A stretch of DNA of 6,145 nucleotides, taken from NCBI GenBank assembly GCA_051881775.1, contig JBJEQN010000118.1, forward strand, positions 1 through 6,145. The letters are read 5' to 3'. Source of the DNA: UMGS363 sp051881775 (GTDB taxonomy: Bacteria > Bacillota > Clostridia > Oscillospirales > Ruminococcaceae). Numbering within the stretch: the first letter of the stretch is position 1; each line of letters begins with the position of its first letter. A program made the translations under genes and the position numbers. The notes beneath the pieces were generated by a model. It was not told the origin of the DNA. It made no database searches and was given only the letters and a program-made list of their open reading frames with translations. Of the stretch, positions 1 to 6,014 are shown in pieces.

Positions 1-1
1 G

Positions 2-64
2 GAGTTTGACGCAGAGTGGAATTATTATAGCCGAGGATTTGTCTATAGGTTGATTAAAGATTAG
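2..64 (+). CDS. 3' end of a possible convergent gene (partial)
   Basis: The frame entering from the left edge is open for 20 codons and ends in TAG at 62-64. It reads EFDAEWNYYSRGFVYRLIKD, a mix of aromatic, charged and hydrophobic residues typical of a protein C-terminus. A second plus frame is also open, to a TGA at 51-53, so the choice rests on composition and on position. If real, the gene converges on the lipoprotein operon, with only two bases between its stop and the stop of the last lipoprotein gene. No family can be assigned from so short a piece, and chance openness over 63 bases cannot be excluded. Confidence 0.35.
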   Translation, partial: EFDAEWNYYSRGFVYRLIKD

Positions 65-66
65 TA

Positions 67-1332
67 TTAAAACGCCAGCTGCAAAATATCCACCTTCCAG
101 CCGTTTTCCGTATTTACAAGGCGCAGATTGCGTTCCACATAGCTTATACCATAAGGATTATCCGTATGGTAATAAATATCCGTTTCCTTTATTATGACCT
201 GCTCGTCATCGGAATAAAAGGGTTCACTAATGCATCCCCAATATGTGACATTGCTGCCTCTGTCGCCGCCTATATATTCGTTCCATACGCCGTTTCTGTC
301 AATAAGGCTTGCCTCATATCCTCTACGTAATGCACATTCGTATGTAAACGGGGTAAGATATTCCGCCCAGAAGTCCTCAAAGGTCTTGGTTTTTGCGTCA
401 AATTCTTCCGGAATATGACTTGAACAAGCCATATACTCGTTTCTCAGACTTACAGCCGCCGACAGCACCTCCGATTGTTCCGCAGAAAGGAAATCCTCGC
501 TTTTTAAGTAGTTGTCGATAAAGAATATCATTTCTCTTTCTTCGCCTGCGCTTGTGGTCACAACAGCCTTGTAGCGCCCCGTTTCGGCGTTTGCGTAGTC
601 AAAATCATCTTCGCTGAGCATAATATCATAGCCGTCATAGGGGTCGCCTTTACACCAATCCTCAATGGCATAGTCCAGCCTGAAAACATACTCCCCGTTA
701 AGGAATTGCACAGGCTCCCATTCATCCTTATTGCTGCGGTATATCCTCAGTTCGTCCACAGTAAATTTATCCCTTGAAAAGCTGCTGAAATCCATACAGA
801 TATATTTCTGTTCTTCACGCCAAACATTTTCAGCGCCTATTTCAACAAGGGGATTTACATAAAAGTGAAAACCCCTGTCGGGATCTTGATATGTATTTCC
901 GTAAAAACAGTAGGTCAGCTCACATTCGGGCAGCTCCGTCATAAGCAGCTCGCTGTCCGCTTCTGTTGGTTCAAGAGCGTTAACGGTAAGCACTTTCGGA
1001 GCAAGCTCTTTCAGTTCTTCGATACAATCGGACACGCTTCCCTCAAATTCATCAAGATTCAGCACAGGCTCATAATAGTAATATGCCTTTCCGTTAATAA
1101 ACACGGTATGTTCATCTTCCGATACGGTGGTTTCAATTTCCGTTTCGCTTGTCTGAACGGTATAATCGGCTAAAAAAGCCGTTTCCTGCGACGTTGTTTC
1201 AACAGGCTGTTCAAAAGCCGTTTCCGTTGTAAGCGCAACAGTCACCGATTCAACATTTTCCTCGTTATTTCCTGCACAGCCGGACAGCATAATTACCGCC
1301 CCAAGAAGTGCCGCCTTGCGTTTTATATCCAT
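67..1332 (-). CDS. Gene 5: anchor-module lipoprotein with Ig-like and C-terminal GWxxD domain
   Basis: This is a predicted surface lipoprotein of 421 residues with no known function. The signal peptide has the basic start MDIKRK, a hydrophobic core and the lipobox LSGC with Cys19 as the lipidated residue. The linker begins with ENVESVTVALTTE (25-37), ends at FLADYT (53-58) and is rich in Thr and Glu. Residues about 77-145 are a shortened, degenerate counterpart of the LRR-like region of genes 1 and 2. Residues about 155-275 look like a beta-sandwich, with the signature DYANAETGRYKAVV near 245-258 that aligns with genes 1 and 2. The C-terminal domain (about 282-421) is clearly homologous to that of gene 1: EQSEV, then GSNVTYWGC, EPFYSDDE, NPY and TENGWKVD. 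This ending resembles small NTF2-like domains, which is a tentative fold guess. The ATG at 1332 follows the site GAGGGGATC at good spacing. It is the last gene of the operon, after a 44-base gap. Confidence 0.9.
   Translation of the reverse strand: MDIKRKAALLGAVIMLSGCAGNNEENVESVTVALTTETAFEQPVETTSQETAFLADYTVQTSETEIETTVSEDEHTVFINGKAYYYYEPVLNLDEFEGSVSDCIEELKELAPKVLTVNALEPTEADSELLMTELPECELTYCFYGNTYQDPDRGFHFYVNPLVEIGAENVWREEQKYICMDFSSFSRDKFTVDELRIYRSNKDEWEPVQFLNGEYVFRLDYAIEDWCKGDPYDGYDIMLSEDDFDYANAETGRYKAVVTTSAGEEREMIFFIDNYLKSEDFLSAEQSEVLSAAVSLRNEYMACSSHIPEEFDAKTKTFEDFWAEYLTPFTYECALRRGYEASLIDRNGVWNEYIGGDRGSNVTYWGCISEPFYSDDEQVIIKETDIYYHTDNPYGISYVERNLRLVNTENGWKVDILQLAF
1221..1260. repeat. 40-bp exact repeat, copy in gene 5
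   Basis: These 40 bases are identical to 2006-2045 in gene 4, including every third codon position, and encode ENVESVTVALTTE. The bases on both sides differ at once. The matching part of gene 2, from about 4333, differs at five positions, and that of gene 1 differs more. It is a coding repeat, not a mobile element. Confidence 0.9.
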
Positions 1333-1340
1333 AATACAAT

Positions 1341-1350
1341 GATCCCCTCT
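1341..1350 (-). promoter_or_regulatory. Ribosome binding site of gene 5
   Basis: On the minus strand this reads AGAGGGGATC, a strong match to the Shine-Dalgarno consensus, eight bases before the ATG at 1332. It lies in the 44-base gap after gene 4, the widest gap in the operon. It supports gene 5 as an independently initiated cistron. Confidence 0.75.
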
Positions 1351-1376
1351 CTGTGAACTTTATAACAAATATTTCT

Positions 1377-2114
1377 TTAACCGCTGTACGAATCCAGCTT
1401 TGAGAAAAAGGCGTCAAACGCTTCGTCCGTAAACGGAATGTCCGTCAGAACAGCTTTTTTGCTTTCTACCATATCGGCAGTAATTCCTGCTTCTCTGTAG
1501 TCGGATGCCGTATGATAATACAGCCACTTGGGAGTGTAAACATCGGCACCCACCGCTATGCAGTATTCCGAGGCGCAGTAGCTTACTATATCCGCTTCAC
1601 TGCCAAAATAAAGCTTATCGGCAAAATCGGGAGCATAAGCCTTATCATACCCCAGCTTTTCATAATTTTCATTGGCTGACGATATATATTCCTCAACGGA
1701 ACTTCGGGATATGTTAAAGCGCTTGATAAACGAGTACAAATTAGCGCTGTCCGTCAGACCCGTTCCGCCGTTGCCTTCAAATGAAGCACACCACTCGTCA
1801 AATTCTCCGCTGTCGGTCTCTCTTATAAGCTCTATCGGTATAAATGTCAGCTCAAATTTATAGCTGTCGAAAAATGCCGAGGTATCAACGCCGTCACTTT
1901 CGTAAGCTGTGCTGAAGGGTTCGGGCATATAGGCAGTATCCTGTTCCGTATAATCTCCGAGAAAAGCCTTTGCCGAGGTCGTTTCTGTGACCTGCTCAAA
2001 TGGAATTTCCGTTGTAAGCGCAACAGTCACCGATTCAACATTTTCTTCGCCGCCTGCGCAGGAGGACAGTATCAAAGCTGCCCCAAGCGCCGCCGTTATC
2101 CCTTTTGTTTTCAA
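1377..2114 (-). CDS. Gene 4: short anchor-module lipoprotein with a distinct mature domain, TTG start
   Basis: This is a predicted lipoprotein of 245 residues with no recognised function. The TTG at 2114 is the preferred start because AAGGAG lies nine bases upstream and because the product then begins MKTKGITAAL, like the other signal peptides. The upstream TTG at 2123 directly abuts AAGGAG, too close to be used. The lipobox is LSSC with Cys19. The linker repeats the family module: ENVESVTVALTTE at 24-36 and FLGDYTEQ at 51-58. From about residue 60 the protein no longer resembles its neighbours: no LRR-like part, no Ig-like part and no GW-x-x-D ending. It is acidic and rich in aromatic residues, with NLYSFIKRFNISRSSVEEY at 125-143 and likely helices around 141-160 and 212-240. 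Three cysteines (109, 180, 185) lie in the mature domain. The tail LDSYSG ends in TAA. Confidence 0.85.
   Translation of the reverse strand: MKTKGITAALGAALILSSCAGGEENVESVTVALTTEIPFEQVTETTSAKAFLGDYTEQDTAYMPEPFSTAYESDGVDTSAFFDSYKFELTFIPIELIRETDSGEFDEWCASFEGNGGTGLTDSANLYSFIKRFNISRSSVEEYISSANENYEKLGYDKAYAPDFADKLYFGSEADIVSYCASEYCIAVGADVYTPKWLYYHTASDYREAGITADMVESKKAVLTDIPFTDEAFDAFFSKLDSYSG
2006..2045. repeat. 40-bp exact repeat, copy in gene 4
   Basis: Identical to 1221-1260 in gene 5, in the same reading frame and at the same place after the lipobox. The two genes show no obvious similarity beyond the signal peptide and linker. The match therefore marks a shared N-terminal module and not two copies of a whole gene. 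Confidence 0.9.
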
Positions 2115-2123
2115 TACCAACAA

Positions 2124-2129
2124 CTCCTT
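2124..2129 (-). promoter_or_regulatory. Ribosome binding site of gene 4 (decides the TTG start)
   Basis: The minus strand reads AAGGAG, the best Shine-Dalgarno core in the window. No ATG or GTG follows at usable distance. In-frame TTG codons lie at 2123, 2120 and 2114, and only 2114 has ordinary spacing (nine bases). The site lies in the 23-base gap after the TAA of gene 3. Confidence 0.8.
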
Positions 2130-2137
2130 GTCATAAT

Positions 2138-3121
2138 TTACGCCATTCCGCTTTCTCCGGCAATATGCTCCTTTACACTTCCGTCAAGAGGGCAGTTTTC
2201 AAAGGCGTCCTTGCCTATATAATATATCTTATCGTCATTTTTCATTATGCCCAGCTTTGTGCAGCCGCTGAACGCCCTGCTGTCTATGACCTCCGTTCCC
2301 TCGGCAAGGAAAACCGATTTAAGCTCCGTGCAGTTCATAAAAAGCTCTTCGTTTATTATCGTGACCTTTGGGGGAAGCTCCATTGCCCCAAGCCCCGTAC
2401 AGCCTTTGAACGCACCTGCGGAAATTGCTTCAACGGTATCGGGTACAGCAAGCGCTTTCAGCGAAACGCAGTCACTGAAAGCATACGCCCCTATCTTTGC
2501 AAGGTTCTCCCCGAGAGTTATGTTTGCAAGGGATATGTCACCTTGGAAAGCCTCCGCTTCAATCGCTTCAAGCCCTGTGGGAGCGGCAAATTCCATAAGT
2601 GAACCGCACTCCGCAAAAGCCTCTCCGCCTATGATGCGCAGGCTTTCCGGCAGGAACACCTCTTTCAGACTTCCGCAGGAGTAAAACGCACCTCTTGAAA
2701 TAGAAGTAACGCCCTCGGGAATGACTGCCTTTTCAAGATTTTCACACCCCGAGCAGACATATCCCGGTATGACCGTTATCCCCTCGGGGAACTCAATGCT
2801 TGTTATAACGTCATTGCCCTCAAAAGCCTTGCGCTCAATATTTGTTACGGGGTAACCGTCAATTTCCGCAGGAATAACGGCGTTCCCGTCTGTTCCGTTA
2901 TACCCCGTTATCACCGCACTTCGGTTCTTTATGTAATAATCAAACCCAAAAGCCTCTCCCCGGGTCTTTTCCGCAGCGGCAGACACCGTTTCGTGGATAT
3001 TCGCCGTTGCAGACACTTCCGTATATTCCTCGGCAGCCTTGTTCCCTTCGCAGGAAGAAAGCATTAACGCCGCCCCAAGAAAAAACGCCCCAAACACAGC
3101 CCCTTTCCGTTTTTTATCCAT
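2138..3121 (-). CDS. Gene 3: BspA-like leucine-rich-repeat lipoprotein
   Basis: This is a predicted lipoprotein of 327 residues carrying the LRR_5 (BspA or Treponema type) leucine-rich repeat. Members of that family often act in adhesion or protein binding at bacterial surfaces, but the partner here is unknown. The signal peptide runs to LSSC with Cys24. A short Ala/Glu/Thr linker (about 25-56) lacks the ESVTVALTTE and FLxDYT module found in the other four genes. A lead-in strand segment FDYYIKNRSAVITGY (60-74) is typical of these proteins. Ten repeats follow, with the inner isoleucine at 95, 118, 141, 164, 187, 210, 233, 256, 279 and 302, an exact 23-residue step. Most repeats carry the form I-x-x-x-A-F-x-x-C-x-x-L. 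The last 18 residues are a short polar tail. The ATG at 3121 follows AAAGGGTGG. The 15-base gap to gene 2 indicates co-transcription. Confidence 0.93.
   Translation of the reverse strand: MDKKRKGAVFGAFFLGAALMLSSCEGNKAAEEYTEVSATANIHETVSAAAEKTRGEAFGFDYYIKNRSAVITGYNGTDGNAVIPAEIDGYPVTNIERKAFEGNDVITSIEFPEGITVIPGYVCSGCENLEKAVIPEGVTSISRGAFYSCGSLKEVFLPESLRIIGGEAFAECGSLMEFAAPTGLEAIEAEAFQGDISLANITLGENLAKIGAYAFSDCVSLKALAVPDTVEAISAGAFKGCTGLGAMELPPKVTIINEELFMNCTELKSVFLAEGTEVIDSRAFSGCTKLGIMKNDDKIYYIGKDAFENCPLDGSVKEHIAGESGMA
2192..2839 (-). repeat. Ten in-register 23-residue LRRs (69-base period)
   Basis: Within gene 3 the repeat unit recurs every 69 bases without any insertion or deletion from residue 95 to about 310. 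Units keep the inner Ile, the Ala-Phe pair and usually a Cys three residues after the Phe. The Cys is replaced in the first unit and by Asp in the fifth (QGDISL). The second unit is irregular (PGYVCSGC in place of x-x-AF-x-x-C), as is the eighth (ELF in place of AF). Codon-level identity between units is low, so the array is old or selected for divergence. Confidence 0.85.
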
Positions 3122-3125
3122 AAGA

Positions 3126-3134
3126 CCACCCTTT
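3126..3134 (-). promoter_or_regulatory. Ribosome binding site of gene 3
   Basis: The minus strand reads AAAGGGTGG just before the ATG at 3121, with short spacing. It begins two bases after the TGA of gene 2 (3139-3137), so ribosomes ending gene 2 stop beside it. Translational coupling is plausible. Confidence 0.65.
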
Positions 3135-3136
3135 CG

Positions 3137-4444
3137 TCACAGCGAAAAATTATCCACACGCCAGCTGTCGCTTTTTCTCACCAATCGTGTACTGTGCATC
3201 TCTATCCTCGTTCCGTTCTCGTTGCCGTAAATTGTGTACCTTACCACGGCAACACCGTCAGCATCTCTTATGCAGTAAAAACAGTTTCCGTCACCTTCAA
3301 TATCGACCTTTTCAACGCCTGACGACATTATCCTTTCCGCACATTCGAGAGTAAAAGCGTCTGTGTAATCCTCCGCAGTTTTTCCCGTGTCTGCGGAAAG
3401 CATGTCGGGAATATAGCTTTGCGCCTTTTCATAAATTTCTCTCGGTTCTCTTGGAAGTGAGTCAAGTCCTCGTTTTTCCGAGCTGTTAAGGATAAAATAT
3501 GAAAAAGCCCCACCGTTATCGCCGTAATAAATTTCCACCCGGTACAAGCCGTTCTCCGCAGAAGAACAATCAAAGATGTCCTCCACAAGTCCAATTTCCG
3601 CCGAACCGCCTGCAGGAACTAAAACTTCTGTTTTTAAGTAGGAATTACCATCGGAGGTGTAAATAAGCTCTCCGCCTATAAATGCGGACATAACCACTCC
3701 GTCAACAATAATATCCTCGTCCGTTGGGTTGAATATCTCCAAAGAAAAATCCGTGTTGTTTTCATCATATGTGTTCAAAAGGGGCGAGGGCTTTATATAC
3801 GGGCTGTCATCCGGCAGGGCGGTCTCCCAGGGAAGATAGCTTACGCAGAAAGTATTTGCGCCCCAGCCGAGAGTGTAACCCATACGCATATCATAATTCC
3901 TGTCGGAGATCGTGACATTCTTAACATTTGTATGGATAAGCAAATTGAGCATTGTCTGTGTTTCTCCGCCAAAGCCTTCAAGCTCCGCCTTTTCCATTGC
4001 AGTAAACTGCCGCAGATACTCAAAGTCATTGCCTGTCATATCATAAAATCTTATATAGGGCATTTCAGCCTTGGCAAGAAAGCCTAAATTATGCTCCTTG
4101 CAGTTTAAAACGTCCAGGCGTTCAAGACCCTGAGCCTTTAAAATTTCTATGCCCTTTAAGTCCTCCTCTGTCATTTCGGAGAAAAGGTCTGCGTCAACGG
4201 TAACGGCAAGGGTCTGACCGTCGGTAAGGTATTCCGTGCCGAAAACAGTAACGCTGTCGGGCAGGGCAGGCTCGGTGTAATCACCGAGAAAAGCGGCAGT
4301 CGTGGTTTCCTCCGTAAGCTGTTCAAGCGCAGTTTCCGTTGTAAGGGCGACTGTTATCGATTCAACATTTTCTTCTCCATTTGCGCAGGAAGAAAGCAGC
4401 AGGACCGCCGTCAGAACAGCGGCTTTGAACATAAATTTTCTCAT
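3137..4444 (-). CDS. Gene 2: anchor-module lipoprotein with LRR-like, Ig-like and C-terminal domains
   Basis: This is a predicted surface lipoprotein of 435 residues, a paralogue of gene 1, function unknown. The ATG at 4444 is preferred over the in-frame GTG at 4453, because that GTG sits inside the ribosome binding site. The lipobox is LLSSC with Cys20. The linker carries ENVESITVALTTE (25-37) and FLGDYTE (52-58). Residues about 65-200 match gene 1: VFGTEYL, a DAD motif, MTEEDLKGI and the shared motif NCKEHNL (114-120), in an irregular leucine-rich pattern. Residues about 230-320 look like an Ig-like beta-sandwich, ending with the shared signature AENGLYRVEIYYG (296-308). The C-terminal domain (about 325-435) is shorter than in genes 1 and 5, with ECAERI near 367-372 and the ending SDSWRVDNFSL, where Ser-Trp replaces Gly-Trp. 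The stop is TGA, unlike the TAA of the other four genes. No catalytic motif was seen. Confidence 0.9.
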   Translation of the reverse strand: MRKFMFKAAVLTAVLLLSSCANGEENVESITVALTTETALEQLTEETTTAAFLGDYTEPALPDSVTVFGTEYLTDGQTLAVTVDADLFSEMTEEDLKGIEILKAQGLERLDVLNCKEHNLGFLAKAEMPYIRFYDMTGNDFEYLRQFTAMEKAELEGFGGETQTMLNLLIHTNVKNVTISDRNYDMRMGYTLGWGANTFCVSYLPWETALPDDSPYIKPSPLLNTYDENNTDFSLEIFNPTDEDIIVDGVVMSAFIGGELIYTSDGNSYLKTEVLVPAGGSAEIGLVEDIFDCSSAENGLYRVEIYYGDNGGAFSYFILNSSEKRGLDSLPREPREIYEKAQSYIPDMLSADTGKTAEDYTDAFTLECAERIMSSGVEKVDIEGDGNCFYCIRDADGVAVVRYTIYGNENGTRIEMHSTRLVRKSDSWRVDNFSL

Positions 4445-4452
4445 TCCGGGCA

Positions 4453-4460
4453 CCCCTTTT
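4453..4460 (-). promoter_or_regulatory. Ribosome binding site of gene 2, abutting the gene 1 stop
   Basis: The minus strand reads AAAAGGGG and is followed by the ATG at 4444 after eight bases. Its first A is also the last base of the TAA of gene 1 (4462-4460). The overlap suggests coupled translation of genes 1 and 2. It also shows that the GTG at 4453, which shares the last G of this site, is not the start. Confidence 0.75.
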
Positions 4461-5938
4461 TACCATGTCATAAATCTGTCCATACGCCAGCCGTTTTCCG
4501 TCTTTACCATATGGTAATTTACCTCTACAAACCACACAAAATAGGGGTTTTCATAATAATCGCAGCAGGTAATGATCTTTTTGAAGGCGGCTTCGCTGTC
4601 CGACAGGTACACAGGCTCGTAGCAGTAACCGATATGGGTGAGATTTCCCGGTCTGTCTGCGCTGTATGCCTTTAAATCTCCGTTTTCATCGGTGTAATGC
4701 TCATTTACCAGCTTCAGGGCGTAGTTATATTCAAGTGCGTCCGAGAAAGTTTCCGCAAATTCCTCGGGAGTATGCTCCGAAGCGTATTCCTCCGTCATAT
4801 TAAAGGAAAAGAAATTGCCGAAAATGTATTCCTTAGCCTTTGAGAACACTTCCGACTGTTCCTCGTCAAGAAAATCGGGGTCGCCGCACATTTCTTTGCA
4901 TATGTAAAGGCTTGTTTCCGCCGTTTCTTCACCGTAATACAAAACTGCGGTGTAAATACCGTCTTCAAGAGTGCTGTAGTCAAGCATATCGGCGGTTATC
5001 TTAAACTCTGCCGTCTGTGCCGTTTCAACCGTTATATCCGTTTCAAGGCTGGTTTCACCGTCTGCAAAATAAATGGGAACTTTTCTATCCCCTTTTTCAA
5101 GATACAGCTCCGCTTTTTGAACGGCAATGTCCTTATCCGTGCGGTTGTCAAAGTAAAAGGTAACGGTATCGCTCATTTCCCTGTCTATTTTTTTCGTACT
5201 TGAATGAGCAACATAGGGCGCAGAACGAACAAGGAAACCCTCTGTGGGGGCTTCGTAAAAATAGAAGCGGTTGTTTTCAAAGTCTTCAGTGCCGCTTGGG
5301 GAGGTGTAGTATATATCGCATTGGGGCATTAGCCTGATAAGAGCGTCCATATCCAGGCTGCAGAAGTTTTCCGCTCTGATAGAAATGCTGTCAATGTCTG
5401 TTTTGTTTATCTGCTCCGCAAGGGCTTCGGGGTCAAGGATAAGGTCGTTAAGACTCACGGTCTTTACGCCATTCAGCGTTGTTACAAACGACAAGTCGCC
5501 GTCCTCAATGCCGTAGAAGCTCATTACTCCAAAGCCGTCAAGTCCGGAGAGAAAGCTAAGGTCGTGACCCTTGCAGTTTATAACACTAAAGCTGAGATTT
5601 CCGCCGTGGAGCTCTCTCAGGGTGTTTATGCCGTTAATATCCTCCTCGGTTATTTCCGTTGTAATATCGGCGTCAAGCACTACATCCCAGTTTTCCGCAA
5701 AATACTCCTTGCCGAAAATGACTGCGATCTCCTTTTCCTCCGCAGTTGTTTCTGTCGTTGTCTGTTCGGTATAATCGGCAAGGAAAACATCCTCCGTTAC
5801 AACAGGCTCTTCCGTAACCGCCGATGTTTCCACGGTAAGAGAAACGGTGACAGACTCCGTTTCTTCCCCGTCATTTCTCGCACAGGAAGACAGCACAAGC
5901 GCCGCCGTCAGAGATACAGCCGCAATTTTCATTTTCAT
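4460..5938 (-). CDS. Gene 1: anchor-module lipoprotein with LRR-like, Ig-like and C-terminal GWxxD domain
   Basis: This is the first gene of the operon, a predicted surface lipoprotein of 492 residues with no known function. The ATG at 5938 is preferred to the upstream ATG at 5959, which would lie only about nine bases from the predicted transcript start and before the ribosome binding site. The lipobox is VLSSC with Cys19. The linker is the most diverged form of the family module: ESVTVSLTVET (28-38) and FLADYTEQ (52-59), followed by a Thr/Glu run. Residues about 72-215 form an irregular LRR-like region with DAD, EITEEDINGI and NCKGHDLSFL (121-130), all shared with gene 2. Residues about 245-350 resemble an Ig-like beta-sandwich ending in LEDGIYTAVLYYG (324-336). 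The C-terminal domain (357-492) is homologous to that of gene 5: EEQSEVFSKA, GNLTHIGYC, EPVYLSDSE, ENPY and TENGWRMD. The stop is TAA. Confidence 0.9.
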   Translation of the reverse strand: MKMKIAAVSLTAALVLSSCARNDGEETESVTVSLTVETSAVTEEPVVTEDVFLADYTEQTTTETTAEEKEIAVIFGKEYFAENWDVVLDADITTEITEEDINGINTLRELHGGNLSFSVINCKGHDLSFLSGLDGFGVMSFYGIEDGDLSFVTTLNGVKTVSLNDLILDPEALAEQINKTDIDSISIRAENFCSLDMDALIRLMPQCDIYYTSPSGTEDFENNRFYFYEAPTEGFLVRSAPYVAHSSTKKIDREMSDTVTFYFDNRTDKDIAVQKAELYLEKGDRKVPIYFADGETSLETDITVETAQTAEFKITADMLDYSTLEDGIYTAVLYYGEETAETSLYICKEMCGDPDFLDEEQSEVFSKAKEYIFGNFFSFNMTEEYASEHTPEEFAETFSDALEYNYALKLVNEHYTDENGDLKAYSADRPGNLTHIGYCYEPVYLSDSEAAFKKIITCCDYYENPYFVWFVEVNYHMVKTENGWRMDRFMTW

Positions 5939-5940
5939 AT

Positions 5941-5989
5941 AAAAAGACCCCTTTGGCATAATTTCTTAATGTAAATTATACCAAAGGGG
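5941..5989 (-). terminator. 17-bp stem-loop plus T-run overlapping the promoter and first ribosome binding site
   Basis: Positions 5948-5964 and 5973-5989 are inverted copies, 17 bases each, separated by eight bases. The only mismatch pairs 5957 with 5980, and it becomes a G-U pair in minus-strand RNA. The minus strand continues at once with TCTTTTT (5947-5941), so an RNA reading in from the right would form a stem and U-run of the intrinsic terminator kind. The 5' arm contains the -10 box and the 3' arm contains the ribosome binding site AAAGGGG of gene 1. The predicted transcript start lies in the loop, so messages from the local promoter lack the 5' arm. It could instead be a dyad operator for a repressor. 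The inverted repeat is seen directly; its role is inferred. Confidence 0.65.
5948..5954 (-). promoter_or_regulatory. Ribosome binding site of gene 1
   Basis: The minus strand reads AAAGGGG, nine bases before the ATG at 5938, which fixes that codon as the start. The site forms the outer part of the 3' arm of the 17-bp inverted repeat and would be base-paired in any transcript that also carries the 5' arm. Confidence 0.75.
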
Positions 5990-6004
5990 AATATTCACGG
6001 TCAA
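5975..6004 (-). promoter_or_regulatory. Sigma-A type promoter of the operon
   Basis: The minus strand has TTGACC at 6004-5999 and a perfect TATAAT at 5980-5975, with an 18-base spacer. TGG immediately precedes TATAAT, which makes an extended -10 element. A purine start at about 5967 or 5966 would give a leader of roughly 29 bases. This is the only promoter in the window with both boxes near consensus, and it lies just before the first gene. Confidence 0.8.
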
Positions 6005-6014
6005 TTAATGAGCG

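Larger units (their letters stand above)
67..5967 (-). other. Predicted five-gene lipoprotein transcription unit
   Basis: Five minus-strand genes follow one promoter with gaps of 15, 15, 23 and 44 bases. Each has its own ribosome binding site. The stop codon of gene 1 abuts the ribosome binding site of gene 2. I see no convincing internal promoter and no stem followed by a T-run between the genes, so a single polycistronic message is the simplest reading. No terminator is visible in the 66 bases after the last stop. Transcription may therefore end beyond the window, inside or past the possible convergent gene. The operon call is an inference from spacing and shared architecture. Confidence 0.75.

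Noticed and set aside
865..1173. Plus-strand open frame of 102 codons
   Set aside because: It lies wholly opposite gene 5, which has a signal peptide, paralogues and a good ribosome binding site.
1333..1376. Internal promoter before gene 5
   Set aside because: The gap has a TATAAA-like string on the minus strand, but I find no -35 hexamer at a suitable distance inside the end of gene 4.
2105..2602. Plus-strand open frame of 165 codons
   Set aside because: It lies opposite gene 3, has no ribosome binding site or family resemblance, and mirrors the repeat-driven codon bias of the LRR gene.
4445..4453. GTG start for gene 2 at 4453
   Set aside because: Its first G is part of AAAAGGGG, the ribosome binding site serving the ATG at 4444.
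5939..5959. Earlier ATG for gene 1 at 5959
   Set aside because: It would precede the ribosome binding site, leave a leader of only about nine bases, and put MPKGSFY before an otherwise normal signal peptide.
5564..5974. Plus-strand open frame of 136 codons
   Set aside because: It overlaps gene 1 on the opposite strand, and its composition is rich in Arg and Cys in the way of antisense shadows. It would also end inside the promoter hairpin.
5948..5989. Phase-variable invertible promoter
   Set aside because: The inverted arms enclose only eight bases, and no recombinase gene is present. Inversion would barely alter the promoter.
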